64,000 bases of DNA from Actinoplanes utahensis (lineage in GTDB: Bacteria; Actinomycetota; Actinomycetes; Mycobacteriales; Micromonosporaceae): positions 97,333 to 161,332 of the forward strand of contig NZ_BOMZ01000093.1 of NCBI RefSeq assembly GCF_016862455.1. The letters run 5' to 3'. The first letter of the stretch is position 1. Each line of letters starts with the position of its first letter. Shown piece by piece: positions 8,544-16,346 of the stretch. The translations under genes and the position numbers were made by a program. The notes beneath the pieces are model-generated. The model ran no database searches and was not told the DNA's origin. It worked only from the letters and a program-made list of their open reading frames with translations.

Positions 8544-9935
8544 TCAAGCCCCGAACCAGCGTGACAACGCCCCATCGAGGCCGTGCTGGTCCGCACCGGC
8601 CCACGCGACATACCCGTCCGGGCGCATCAGGACAGCCGGCGCCCCCAGCGCCGACGTGACATCCCCCAGGTAGTCGACCCGATCGGCCCACCCACCCACG
8701 CCCAGCCGCCCGGTCCGGTCCAACACCGCGCCCCGGCCCCGATGCAACAGACCGTAGACACCGTCCACGTCACCCAGCCGCCGGCCGACCAGATCAGGAC
8801 CCGCACCGAAGTCGTACCGGATCCCGAGCCCCGCGACCCTCTCGATCAGATGCCGGTTCACCTCGTTGAAATCCATCAACTCCGACACCAGCCGCCGCAA
8901 CGCCGCAGCGCCCGCACCCTCCGACCACAACGCCGTCTGCGCCCGCGTGTCGTCCAGCACCCGCGCGGCCACCGGATGACGCTCCACCTGATACGTGTCC
9001 AACAACCCGGCCGGCGCCCAGCCACGAACCTGCCCGGCCAGCTTCCAGCCAAGATTGAACGCGTCCTGCACACCCAGATTCAAACCCTGCCCACCGATCG
9101 GCGGATGAATGTGCGCCGCATCCCCGGCCAGCAGAACCCGGCCCACCCGATAACGGTCCACCAGCCGGGTCGCGTCACCGAAACGCGACAACCAGCGCGG
9201 CGAACGCACCCCGAAATCCGTACCCACCAGCGCCGACAACGCCCGCCGGAAATCGTCGATCGTCGGCGGGCGCCCCCGATCACCGACCCCCTCGACCGGA
9301 ACCACCACCCGATACCGGCCGCCACCGAAAGGCCGCACATCGAGCCGCCGGTGCGCCGCCACCGCCGCGGCGATCACCTCCGCGGGCGCGTCCACTTCCA
9401 TCTCACCCATCAACGTGTCGTTGCGCGACGGCTCACCGGGGAAACCGACACCCAGCAATTTCCGGACCGTACTCCGGGCACCGTCACAACCGACCAGATA
9501 ACCGGCCCGCAGCCGCTCCCCACCGGCCAGTTCCACCGTCACACCGTCGTCGTCCTGCACCAGACCCGTCACCGTGCAACCGCGCCGGACCTGGGCGCCC
9601 ACCGCTACCGCATGCTGTTCGAGAACGTCGACGAGAACCGGCTGCGAAATTCCGAGCAGATAGGCGTACGCCGAATCCAGTCCCTCCGGAACCGGTTTGC
9701 TGATCGCGGCGAAGAAACCCGCCGCCGGACGTTGCCGCCCCCGCTCCCGGACCCGATCCAGCAGCCCTCGCATCGCCAGCGACTCGAGACTGCGCATGTG
9801 CAGCCCGACGATACGGACGAACGAGACCGGCTCGGTGTCCTTCTCCAGAACGAGAACACGAACGTCGTGCAGCCGCAGTTCGGCGGCCAGCATCGCTCCG
9901 ACCGGCCCGCATCCGGCAATGATCACATCGAACAA
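8544..9935 (-). CDS. rox: FAD monooxygenase of the rifampicin-monooxygenase (Rox) type
   Basis: The 463 residues match the class A flavoprotein hydroxylase plan: GCGPVG dinucleotide-binding motif at residues 8-13, the CDGARS motif at about 150-155 and GDAAHIHPPIGGQGLNLG at about 271-288. The start MFDVIIAG, the length and stretches such as GTDFGVRSPRWLSRFGDATR match the Rox enzymes of Nocardia and Streptomyces as I remember them; those hydroxylate rifamycins at the naphthyl ring and inactivate them. The start is TTG at 9935 with AAAGG eight bases upstream. A leader ORF and stem-loop lie directly 5' of it, which suggests attenuation. No rifamycin biosynthesis genes are in the window, so it would be a resistance gene. 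Another aromatic substrate is possible. Confidence 0.85.
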   Translation of the reverse strand: MFDVIIAGCGPVGAMLAAELRLHDVRVLVLEKDTEPVSFVRIVGLHMRSLESLAMRGLLDRVRERGRQRPAAGFFAAISKPVPEGLDSAYAYLLGISQPVLVDVLEQHAVAVGAQVRRGCTVTGLVQDDDGVTVELAGGERLRAGYLVGCDGARSTVRKLLGVGFPGEPSRNDTLMGEMEVDAPAEVIAAAVAAHRRLDVRPFGGGRYRVVVPVEGVGDRGRPPTIDDFRRALSALVGTDFGVRSPRWLSRFGDATRLVDRYRVGRVLLAGDAAHIHPPIGGQGLNLGVQDAFNLGWKLAGQVRGWAPAGLLDTYQVERHPVAARVLDDTRAQTALWSEGAGAAALRRLVSELMDFNEVNRHLIERVAGLGIRYDFGAGPDLVGRRLGDVDGVYGLLHRGRGAVLDRTGRLGVGGWADRVDYLGDVTSALGAPAVLMRPDGYVAWAGADQHGLDGALSRWFGA

Positions 9936-9948
9936 GGGTGTCGCCTTT

Positions 9949-9980
9949 CGAGAGTGCCGCGTGTCAGCGGGGCACTCTCG
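9949..9980 (-). promoter_or_regulatory. stem-loop between the leader ORF and rox
   Basis: Perfect 10-bp arms (CGAGAGTGCC and GGCACTCTCG) are separated by 12 bases. On the coding strand the 5' arm contains the last sense codons of the leader ORF, whose stop codon falls in the loop. The 3' arm ends directly before the AAAGG ribosome-binding site of rox. Ribosomes on the leader would therefore disrupt the hairpin. Confidence 0.65.
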
Positions 9981-10023
9981 GCCGCGACCCGGTGGAGAGC
10001 ACCCACAGCGATACAGCGTTCAT
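9964..10023 (-). CDS. 19-residue leader peptide upstream of rox
   Basis: ATG at 10023, preceded by a strong GAGGAGG ribosome-binding site eight bases away, opens a 20-codon frame (MNAVSLWVLSTGSRPRVPR, stop TGA). It ends 28 bp before the rox start. The strong ribosome-binding site compared with the weak rox site, and the hairpin built from the leader 3' end, are the layout of a translational or transcriptional attenuator. I know of no described leader with this sequence. Confidence 0.55.
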   Translation of the reverse strand: MNAVSLWVLSTGSRPRVPR

Positions 10024-10076
10024 GGGTCTCACCTCCTCGGGCAGTGTCACGGCACCGGCAGGCTATCGGGCCGGAA

Positions 10077-10178
10077 ACCTCGAAAACAAGATGTGTTCGT
10101 CGGCGAAGCCGTCCTTTGGATTGGATTTGTCGTGCGGCTTGCCGCACGACCTCTAAGCCATCCTAGGATTCTAGGTAA
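10077..10178 (+). repeat. dispersed ~100-bp hairpin repeat, copy A
   Basis: This segment is closely similar to 54957-55056: shared ATGTGTTCGTCGGCGAAGCC, then a 10-bp-arm hairpin with a TT loop (10129-10150), then GCCATCCTAGGATTCTAGG. The hairpin second base pair is T-A here and C-G in the other copy, a compensatory change. The 3' end supplies the TAG stop codon of the adjacent SGNH gene. It lies upstream of the rox leader, so it may include or affect that promoter. Confidence 0.8.
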
Positions 10179-10869
10179 GAGCGGTGAGAGCTTCCCACCA
10201 CGTCGCCCGAATGTGGTGGGCGCCCCAGGCGTTCGGTTCGACCACACCGCAGAACCACAGGTCACGATCGGCGGGGCGGGCATCGGAACGAGCCGGGTCA
10301 CCCGCCGTCACACCATGGCCGTGGAACGCCGCATGCACATCGGCCACCACCGCGCCGTGCCGGCCGGCAGCGGAGATCAGGACCGCGTTGAGGGTACGGA
10401 TCCAATGCGGCCCCCGCCCCCACGAGGCCAGCCCCGAACCCGGCACCGCCCCGGTCCCGTCACTCGGGTCGTACACGGTGGTCACCACGATCCGGCAGTC
10501 CCGCCCCACGATCCGGCGCAGCCGCACCAGCACGCCTTCCGCCTGCGCCTCCACCCGCCCGACCACGGCCGCGGCGGCGCTGTCGTCCCCGTACACCGAC
10601 AGCAGATCGTTGCCACCCATCGTGACCGTCACCAGATCCACCGGGCCCTGCACCGACGGCAACTGCCGCTCGATCACGTCGGCGGTGAGCGCCCCGTCCC
10701 GGGCCAGGACCCGCACGGCGTACCCCGCCGCGGTCAGGTCCCGGTCCGCCCAGTCGGGGAAGTCGGCGTCCCGGTTGCGGTGCAGCAGGCTCGCCGCACC
10801 CCGGCCCGCCCCGCCCGCGTAGTCGTCGATCGACATCGAATCGCCGAGAGCGACATAAAGCTTGTCCAT
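10171..10869 (-). CDS. SGNH/GDSL-type hydrolase
   Basis: The nucleophile block is at the N-terminus (YVALGDSMSIDDY, Ser11), the block III residues are in TMGGNDLL, and a C-terminal EPNAWGAHHIRATWW carries the likely catalytic His. The 232 residues have no signal peptide, so it is probably a cytoplasmic esterase or lipase of unknown substrate. I chose the ATG at 10869 because family sequence starts there; the upstream ATG at 10902 adds 11 residues. The last codon is followed by a stop that belongs to the dispersed repeat, so insertion of the repeat may have trimmed the C-terminus. Confidence 0.82.
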   Translation of the reverse strand: MDKLYVALGDSMSIDDYAGGAGRGAASLLHRNRDADFPDWADRDLTAAGYAVRVLARDGALTADVIERQLPSVQGPVDLVTVTMGGNDLLSVYGDDSAAAAVVGRVEAQAEGVLVRLRRIVGRDCRIVVTTVYDPSDGTGAVPGSGLASWGRGPHWIRTLNAVLISAAGRHGAVVADVHAAFHGHGVTAGDPARSDARPADRDLWFCGVVEPNAWGAHHIRATWWEALTALT

Positions 10870-10925
10870 GACCGCCGATGGTGGCCACCGCTCCGCCGCC
10901 ACGCCACCGGATCTATCGTGGCCGG

Positions 10926-11231
10926 GTGATCACCTGCGTCGTGCACTACACCATCGACCCGGCCCGGATCGAGGCGTTCGAGCGTTTCGCCCGCGCCTGG
11001 ATGCGCCTGGTCGCCGCTCACGGCGGCATCCACCACGGCTATTTCCTGCCCGCCGAGGGCGCCAGCGACAAGGCCGAGGCGCTGTTCAGCTTCGAGAGCC
11101 TGGCCGCGTACGAGCGGTACCGCTCCCGGTTCGGCGTCGACCCGGAGTTCATCGCCGCCGACCGGATCCGTGACGAGTCCGGCTGCGTCCTGCGCTACGA
11201 CCGCACGTTCATGCGCCCGTTACTGCCCTGA
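10926..11231 (+). CDS. NIPSNAP-family protein
   Basis: This short protein (101 residues from the GTG at 10926) has the ferredoxin-like NIPSNAP pattern: VVHYTIDPARIEAFERFARAW, then HGGIHHGYFLPAEG, then LFSFESLAAYERYRSRFGVD. Bacterial members are stand-alone dimeric domains of unknown function. The start is divergent from the SGNH gene with 56 bp between them. The 3' end overlaps the convergent membrane-protein gene by 12 bp. Confidence 0.85.
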   Translation: MITCVVHYTIDPARIEAFERFARAWMRLVAAHGGIHHGYFLPAEGASDKAEALFSFESLAAYERYRSRFGVDPEFIAADRIRDESGCVLRYDRTFMRPLLP

Positions 11232-11975
11232 CCGGGTCAGCAGCAGCGACCAGCGCTGCCCGCCGTCGGGCGTGACACTGATCCGCACCACCGGGCCGGT
11301 ACGCTCGTCACCCGCACTGGTCGGCTCACCGTCGCAGAGGGCCCCGAACCGGCCCCCACCGGCGGCGGTGTCGTAGTCCACCGCCACCTCGCCACCGCCG
11401 ACACAGACCAGGTGAACGTTCAGCGGTCCGGTGTCCCCCGCCTGACCGGTGGCGCCCCGCCACGGCCCGGTCTGACTGATGAGCTGGGTGAGGACCCGGT
11501 CGCCGTCCGGCACGGACAGCGCCGGCGCCCGGCACGCCGCCGCCCATTCCGCCGCGTCCGGCAGATAGCCGAGGTCGCCACCCGGGTCGACGGTGATCGT
11601 CAGCTGCGGCGGCACGGTCCCCTCGCAGCGCACCGGGGTGGTGAAGCCGGCGAGCGCCCCGACCGCGATGTCCGGCGCCTCGACGGTGACGGAGGCGCCG
11701 TCGACGAGTACGGACCGGACCCGAGCCGGCTCCGCCCCGAAGTTCGCCAGCCCCCACCGCACCACCACCGTGCCGTCGACCGTGGCCGTCCTGCCGTGGG
11801 TGAGGACCACGTCACCGGCGGGCGCCTGACCGGCCCGCCCGTAGCTGAAACCGAGACCGGCGCCGAGCACCGCCCCCGCCACCAGCGCCGCCGGCACGGC
11901 GTGCCGCAATCGGCGCGGGTTCGCCGGCGGTTCCGGCGGCCGGCCCGCCACGTCACTGGTGATGTCGATCTCCAC
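11220..11975 (-). CDS. membrane-anchored hypothetical protein
   Basis: The 251 residues have a short basic cytoplasmic head, one transmembrane helix at about residues 27-48 (AVPAALVAGAVLGAGLGFSY) and an extracytoplasmic beta-rich domain. The first beta segment (VDGTVVVRWGLANFGAEPAR) resembles an Ig-like fold. I cannot name a family. Only 29 bp separate it from the lipoprotein gene upstream on the same strand, so both surface proteins are probably co-transcribed. Confidence 0.75.
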   Translation of the reverse strand: MEIDITSDVAGRPPEPPANPRRLRHAVPAALVAGAVLGAGLGFSYGRAGQAPAGDVVLTHGRTATVDGTVVVRWGLANFGAEPARVRSVLVDGASVTVEAPDIAVGALAGFTTPVRCEGTVPPQLTITVDPGGDLGYLPDAAEWAAACRAPALSVPDGDRVLTQLISQTGPWRGATGQAGDTGPLNVHLVCVGGGEVAVDYDTAAGGGRFGALCDGEPTSAGDERTGPVVRISVTPDGGQRWSLLLTRSGQ

Positions 11976-12004
11976 GACTGATCATCCAACCAGGCCGGCG
12001 ACGG

Positions 12005-13054
12005 TCACTTCAGGGTTACCGTCCCCGTCGGTACGGACGTGGCCCGGAACGTGGTGCTCCGGCCGTCCAGGGTGATCGGCCCGGCCGGGCTGAACCGGAC
12101 GCCGACCTTCCGCACGCCGTCCTTCGGAACCTGCACCTTGGCGTACAGATCGTTCTGGTAGATGTTGGGGGTTCCGCGGGTCAGGCGGGTGAACGCGGTG
12201 GATTCGGCGGCCACGTCGACGGCGCGCCCGCCGACCTCGACCCGGATCGACCTCGCCGCGTCCAGCTTCCCGCCGAGGTCCCGCCAGCTCCAGTAGGACA
12301 GTTTCAGCCCGATGCGCAGCCACATCCGGCCCGGCGGCGCCCACGTGCCGTCGAACGAGTCCAGGGTGACCGTCGCCTTCACGTTCACCTGGCTGCCGAT
12401 CGCGTCACCCGGGTACTGGCCGTAGACGTCCCATTCCGCCTCGCCCTTCCTGCTGCCGGCGCCGGCGGCCGCGCCGGCCGCATCCGGCTCGCCGGTGCGC
12501 AGGTCCATGCTGCTGGACCGGCCGGCCTCGGTGACCTGGAGCCGTACCGGAGCGCCGGTCGGCACGACCATCAGCAGCAGGGCTTCGGCGCCGATGACCT
12601 GGGGCATGTCCCGGGTCTGGTCGCCCACCTGGATCCGCACCCGCTTGTCCTCGATGAGCGGCGACGGGAACATCACGTGATGGGTCTCCCCCGCCACCCC
12701 GCTGAGCCGGACGAACAGGAACTCGTTGCCCGGGAAGGTGGTGGCCGGGCCGACCGGTTCCGGGTTGGCGTCCGTCTTGAACCAGGGCAGGAAGTCGTCG
12801 CCGAGCAGGTTCGCGGTGGCCGTCTCCACGACGTGGACCCGGTGGGTGGGCCCGTTCAGGCCGGTCGTGAACCGTGCCGGCCTCGGATCGGGGATGTCCA
12901 GGTACGACGGCAGATCCTTGATCATCTGCGGATCGGCGACGGTCGCCGGCGGCGGACGGGACGGCGTGACAGCCGGCACACCGTCGTCGCACCCGGCCAC
13001 CGCCGTCACCAGCAGTGACACCAGCACAGCGGCCAGCGATCCCCGTACGCTCAT
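12005..13054 (-). CDS. lipoprotein of unknown function
   Basis: The first 22 residues are a lipoprotein signal peptide ending in VAGC, so the mature protein is lipid-anchored outside the membrane. The 349 residues continue with a Pro-rich linker and a beta-rich domain (about 60-345). No enzyme motif is visible. The ATG at 13054 is set by the signal peptide; the frame upstream of it runs antisense into the divergent phyH-like gene. It probably forms an operon with the membrane-anchored gene at 11220-11975. Confidence 0.8.
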   Translation of the reverse strand: MSVRGSLAAVLVSLLVTAVAGCDDGVPAVTPSRPPPATVADPQMIKDLPSYLDIPDPRPARFTTGLNGPTHRVHVVETATANLLGDDFLPWFKTDANPEPVGPATTFPGNEFLFVRLSGVAGETHHVMFPSPLIEDKRVRIQVGDQTRDMPQVIGAEALLLMVVPTGAPVRLQVTEAGRSSSMDLRTGEPDAAGAAAGAGSRKGEAEWDVYGQYPGDAIGSQVNVKATVTLDSFDGTWAPPGRMWLRIGLKLSYWSWRDLGGKLDAARSIRVEVGGRAVDVAAESTAFTRLTRGTPNIYQNDLYAKVQVPKDGVRKVGVRFSPAGPITLDGRSTTFRATSVPTGTVTLK

Positions 13055-13159
13055 CGATGCCTCCCGGCCCGCCCGTCGGAACCTGGCGATCCTACGACCG
13101 GGCGCGGCCCCGGCGGAAAAGCGATTGCCACCGGATCCAGGCTCGTCGATCCTGACCTG

Positions 13160-14065
13160 ATGGACCTCAAGGACGCCGCGCGGACCTGGCAGACCGACGG
13201 TTTCGTGATCCTCCCGGCCTTCCTGCCCGAAGCCGAGCTGGCCCCCGCCGTACAGGAGCTGGACCTGCTGTTCCCGTCCCCCGACGGTTTCCACGACGGC
13301 ACCGACCCGCGCCGCGACCGGTTCCTCGGCGACGAGTTCGCCGGCATCGACACGTTCCCGTTCAGCAGCACCGAGATCAGCCTGACCGCGGTGCACCACC
13401 GCCTCCTGACGCTTGCCGCCACGCTCCTGGACGACGACGACATCCATCTATACGGGGCGGAGGCCTGGGCCAAATACACCGGCGCCTGCGACTACGATCA
13501 GGACCTGCACCGCGACTACCTCAACCACACCGTGCTCGTGCCCAGCACCACCCCCGGCTGCCGGCAGGTCGAGATGTTCGTCTTCCTCACCGACGTCCCC
13601 GAGGAACTCGGCCCCCCGCATCTGGTGTCCCGCGAGCACACCGCCCACCTGCCCGCCGTCCCCAACTGGCTGCTACGCCCCGGCCACGAGGGCGGCAATC
13701 GGTTCACCGCACCCGCCGACCCCGCCCTCTACCAGGCCGAGGTCTCCGGAGCCGGCCCCGCCGGAACCGTCATCGCCTTCGAGCCCGGCACCTTCCACCG
13801 CGGCACCCAGCTGACCGCCCCCCGCGGCGCCCGCTACAGCATGCACCTGTGCTTCCGCCCGGCCGGCCTGCAATGGGGCCACCGCGTCGGCTGGGCCACC
13901 CGCAGCTACACCCCGGAGTGGACCGCGTTCGTCGGCCGCGCCACGCCACGCCAGTTGCAGGCCCTCGGCTTCCCGCCACCCGGACATCCCTACTGGACCG
14001 CCGACACCCTGGCCGGCATGTCCCTCCGCTACCCCACCCTCGACCTCTCCCCCTGGTCCCTCTGA
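13160..14065 (+). CDS. phytanoyl-CoA dioxygenase (PhyH) family protein
   Basis: The 301 residues fit the Fe(II)/2-oxoglutarate oxygenase fold of the PhyH family. The metal ligands are visible: His117 and Asp119 in DLHRDYLNHT and His213 in EPGTFHRGTQL, with Arg224 suitable for binding the 2-oxoglutarate carboxylate. The N-terminal WQTDGFVILPAFLP is also typical. Substrate unknown; actinobacterial relatives occur both in metabolism and in natural-product hydroxylation. It stands alone, divergent from the lipoprotein operon. A dispersed repeat and a 58-bp palindrome follow it. Confidence 0.85.
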   Translation: MDLKDAARTWQTDGFVILPAFLPEAELAPAVQELDLLFPSPDGFHDGTDPRRDRFLGDEFAGIDTFPFSSTEISLTAVHHRLLTLAATLLDDDDIHLYGAEAWAKYTGACDYDQDLHRDYLNHTVLVPSTTPGCRQVEMFVFLTDVPEELGPPHLVSREHTAHLPAVPNWLLRPGHEGGNRFTAPADPALYQAEVSGAGPAGTVIAFEPGTFHRGTQLTAPRGARYSMHLCFRPAGLQWGHRVGWATRSYTPEWTAFVGRATPRQLQALGFPPPGHPYWTADTLAGMSLRYPTLDLSPWSL

Positions 14066-14117
14066 ACCCTTCTCCGCTACGGGGCCCCTCTTTCTGATAC
14101 AGACCAACCACCTTTTT

Positions 14118-14249
14118 CCGGTACGGGCCGACCACCGCCCCGTGGCTCGCGGCGGCCACGGCAGGCGTCCCCTCACCACCGTCCCCCGGTGCCACTCATG
14201 CAGGCCCGTTCCGGTCACCCCCGGCTGGTTGTCAGTGCTGTCTCAGCTG
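14118..14249 (+). repeat. dispersed ~140-bp repeat, copy C1
   Basis: The core (CCGGTACGGGCC, CTCGCGGCGGCCACGGCAGG, CGTCCCCTC, CATGCA/CATGCAG, CCCGTYCCGGT, CCCCCGGCTGGT) recurs at 37021-37180 (inverted) and 37993-38130. In this copy the 3' end continues without a break into the 58-bp palindrome, whose left arm matches the corresponding end of the copy at 37021 by eye. Confidence 0.75.
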
Positions 14250-14278
14250 CAGCTGAGACAGCACTGACAACCAGCCGG
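14221..14278. repeat. 58-bp perfect palindrome
   Basis: Bases 14221-14249 are the exact reverse complement of 14250-14278, with no loop and no mismatch; the centre is CAGCTG|CAGCTG. Outer bases (C at 14220, A at 14279) end the symmetry. It can form a cruciform in DNA or a very stable RNA hairpin. It lies 155 bp after the phyH-like stop and 81 bp before the lipoprotein start, so it could act as terminator, operator or recombination site. Confidence 0.95.
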
Positions 14279-14359
14279 ACACCGCCCGCTCCCGGCTCCG
14301 GCGCACTCACCGTCACACCAGCGGTTCAGATCGGCTCCGAAGCTGCCGATGAGACGGGC

Positions 14360-14695
14360 ATGTCGCTCCGCTTCGCCCGGCTGTGCGCCGCGACGGCCGC
14401 GGTCGTGGCACTCACCGCGGCCGTCGTGGCGCTCGCCGCCTGCGAACCCGCTGCACCGAACGAACCCGGCATCACACCGTCGGCACCCGCATCGGTCAGC
14501 GCCGGGCCCGAACCGTCGCCGCCGTCCCCTCTGCCGTCGGAGATCATCGAAGCGTGTGGGCTTCCCCCGGGCGCCACCGTCCTGCCGAGCTCCTGCCCCG
14601 GCCTGCTGGGCCCCGACGACATCGGTGTCCCCGGGCCGGCGGCCGTATTCGAGCAGATGGTCACCGGCAGGGCTCGCGCAGCGGCCGTCAGCTGA
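14360..14695 (+). CDS. small lipoprotein
   Basis: The 111 residues start with a signal peptide (basic LRFARLC, hydrophobic core) ending in the lipobox LAAC, then a Pro/Ser/Glu-rich spacer and a short domain with two cysteines (EACGLPPGATVLPSSCPG) that could form a disulfide. No family recognised. The ATG at 14360 is chosen from the signal peptide; the frame continues upstream through the palindrome to 14189, which would destroy the signal peptide. Confidence 0.65.
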   Translation: MSLRFARLCAATAAVVALTAAVVALAACEPAAPNEPGITPSAPASVSAGPEPSPPSPLPSEIIEACGLPPGATVLPSSCPGLLGPDDIGVPGPAAVFEQMVTGRARAAAVS

Positions 14696-14984
14696 GGTCA
14701 CCCGTCGGGCAGGCCGCCATCGTGATGTCGCGGGTCAGTTCCGGCCGGCTCAGTACGTCGGCGCTGTCGACGTACTGATCGATCCCGCCGATGCAGGGCA
14801 GGGTGGCCAGAACGGCATCGTCGACGCGTTCCAGCAGCGCGGCGGCGAAGCGGCCAGGCCGGAGACGCTCGACCATGTCGGCTGGTCCGGTTCGGATTGC
14901 GGACCTGAATCGGTGACGGCCGGAGCGGTGTCGTCGACCGGCACGACGCCGGTCCAGTTCGGGGTCGAGGTCGAGGTCGATCAT
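14688..14984 (-). CDS. possible small hypothetical protein
   Basis: A 98-residue frame whose start MIDLDLDPELDRRRAGRR is followed by a helical part (MVERLRPGRFAAALLERVDD) and CIGGIDQYVDSADVLSRPEL. The second half looks protein-like; the first is low complexity. It overlaps the convergent lipoprotein by 8 bp. No family recognised. It could be a fragment. Confidence 0.35.
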   Translation of the reverse strand: MIDLDLDPELDRRRAGRRHRSGRHRFRSAIRTGPADMVERLRPGRFAAALLERVDDAVLATLPCIGGIDQYVDSADVLSRPELTRDITMAACPTGDLS

Positions 14985-15134
14985 GGCGTCTCCGTTCGAT
15001 CCTGCACCGTGTGATCCAGCGTGCAAGCTTGACGCCGCGTCAAGGTCAAGCCTCCGATGTCGTATCAAGGCACTGGTCGGGACGGGTCGCCGCGTCGGGT
15101 CGAGGCCGGCTCGCACTGCTCAGCCACGACGGCA

Positions 15135-15920
15135 TCAAGCGGGCGCCGGACGGGTCCAGAAGCCGGCGGGGAGTGCGGCCACCTCGGCGGCGGACTGCTC
15201 CAGGTTGGACGCGATCGGGAGCAGGGCGACGGCGGCCGGATCGCCGGCGGCGGCCATGGCACGCATGACCTCGGCCTGACGGGTGGCCCGCTGGACGATC
15301 ACCGTGCCGAAAGCGTGCCGGTCGCCGTCGTATCCGTAGGCGTCGAGCAGCAGGTGCAGGCGGCGCAAGCGGTCCTGCGGACGGTGGAAACCCAGCGCCG
15401 CGGCCGCGCCCGGCGTGTACAGCGGCACCCACGACAGGACCGCGAACGCCAGATCGAACTCGCGCGACGACGGCCCGGCCGTGTCCCAGTCGAAGAAACC
15501 GGCAAGCCGGTCCCCGTCCATCACCGCGTTGTACGGCGCCGCGTCCTGATGCCCGACGATCATCCCGGGAGCCATCCGCGCGCCGGCGAACCACCGCTCG
15601 TCCGCCGGCGGCCGGAACCCGGCGGTCACGTCGTGCAGCCGCCGCAGCCACGCGCCCACCTGTACCAGGGTCCGATCGGTGAACGCCCACGCCGGCCACG
15701 GAACCCGGTCGCCGATCACCTCGCCGGGCAGGAACGTCAGCATCTCCCGGCCCTGCTCGTCGAACCCGAGCGCACGCGGGGCCCCGTCGAACCCGGCCGC
15801 CTCCAGGTGCCGCAGCAGCGCATGCACAGTGGCCGTCCACGGCGACGCCCGTTTGTGGACGACGTCGCCGACCCGTACCGCACCCGTGGTGTTTCCTCCG
15901 GCCAGCATCTCTTCACTCAC
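15135..15920 (-). CDS. aminoglycoside-phosphotransferase-fold protein (APH family)
   Basis: The kinase motifs are present: GHQDAAPYNAV with His124, Asp126 and Asn131 for the catalytic loop, and FFDWDTAG with Asp144 and Asp146 for metal binding. The 261 residues are short for the family; the N-terminal nucleotide lobe is compact. Most actinobacterial members of this kind phosphorylate unknown small molecules rather than antibiotics. The GTG at 15920 has GGAAG upstream. The broken HIT gene ends 10 bp upstream on the same strand. Confidence 0.85.
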   Translation of the reverse strand: MSEEMLAGGNTTGAVRVGDVVHKRASPWTATVHALLRHLEAAGFDGAPRALGFDEQGREMLTFLPGEVIGDRVPWPAWAFTDRTLVQVGAWLRRLHDVTAGFRPPADERWFAGARMAPGMIVGHQDAAPYNAVMDGDRLAGFFDWDTAGPSSREFDLAFAVLSWVPLYTPGAAAALGFHRPQDRLRRLHLLLDAYGYDGDRHAFGTVIVQRATRQAEVMRAMAAAGDPAAVALLPIASNLEQSAAEVAALPAGFWTRPAPA

Positions 15921-15929
15921 CGTTACTTC

Positions 15930-16293
15930 CTAGCGGACCCTGCGTGGCGGCGACATCGGATTTCGGTTCTCCCCGGCGAGCTCCTCCCGGATCGTCTGCG
16001 CATCGCCGTCGAGAAGCGACCGCTCCCGTGCCGGTGACCTCGCCTGGAGGGTCCAGCCGTCGCCCGCGTACCGGGGAATGACGTGCAGATGAAAAGTGAA
16101 AGACCGTCTGAAAGGCGACAGCACCGTCACGGAGAACCTCGATTCCCTCGCAGGGCATGCGGGGCACGACGAGAAGATGGCCGGGCGTGACGGGGTTCAG
16201 GTCCATGAAGGCGACAACGGTCTCGTCCTCGAACACCACGCTCGCCTCGCCCCGGCCCGCCGCGATGCCGCAGAAAACGCACTCCCGTGTCAT
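15930..16293 (-). pseudogene. broken HIT-family nucleotide hydrolase gene
   Basis: The start ECVFCGIAAGRGEASVVFED and VVAFMDLNPVTPGHLLVVPR is a normal HIT protein. It then jumps to MPCEGIEVLRDGAVAFQTVF, skipping about 40 residues of helix that connect these parts in family members. At the A-run 16092-16095 one extra base shifts the frame; the other frame continues with the catalytic HLHVIPRYAGDGW. With both an internal deletion and a frameshift, the gene is most likely dead. Confidence 0.8.
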
Positions 16294-16346
16294 GCACCCC
16301 GTCGTCGGCGCAGCCGGCGGCCGGAGCGGGGGCATGCGGTGCCCCA

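Noticed and set aside
10129..10150. Similarity of the repeat hairpin to the rifampicin-associated element upstream of some rifamycin-resistance genes
   Set aside because: It shares a TGCGGCAAGCC-like block as I remember the element, but the symmetry centre differs and the second copy at 55007 is not near a rifamycin gene.
15135..15920. A true aminoglycoside-resistance kinase
   Set aside because: Catalytic motifs are shared by the whole APH fold, including many metabolic kinases; nothing in the sequence indicates an antibiotic substrate.
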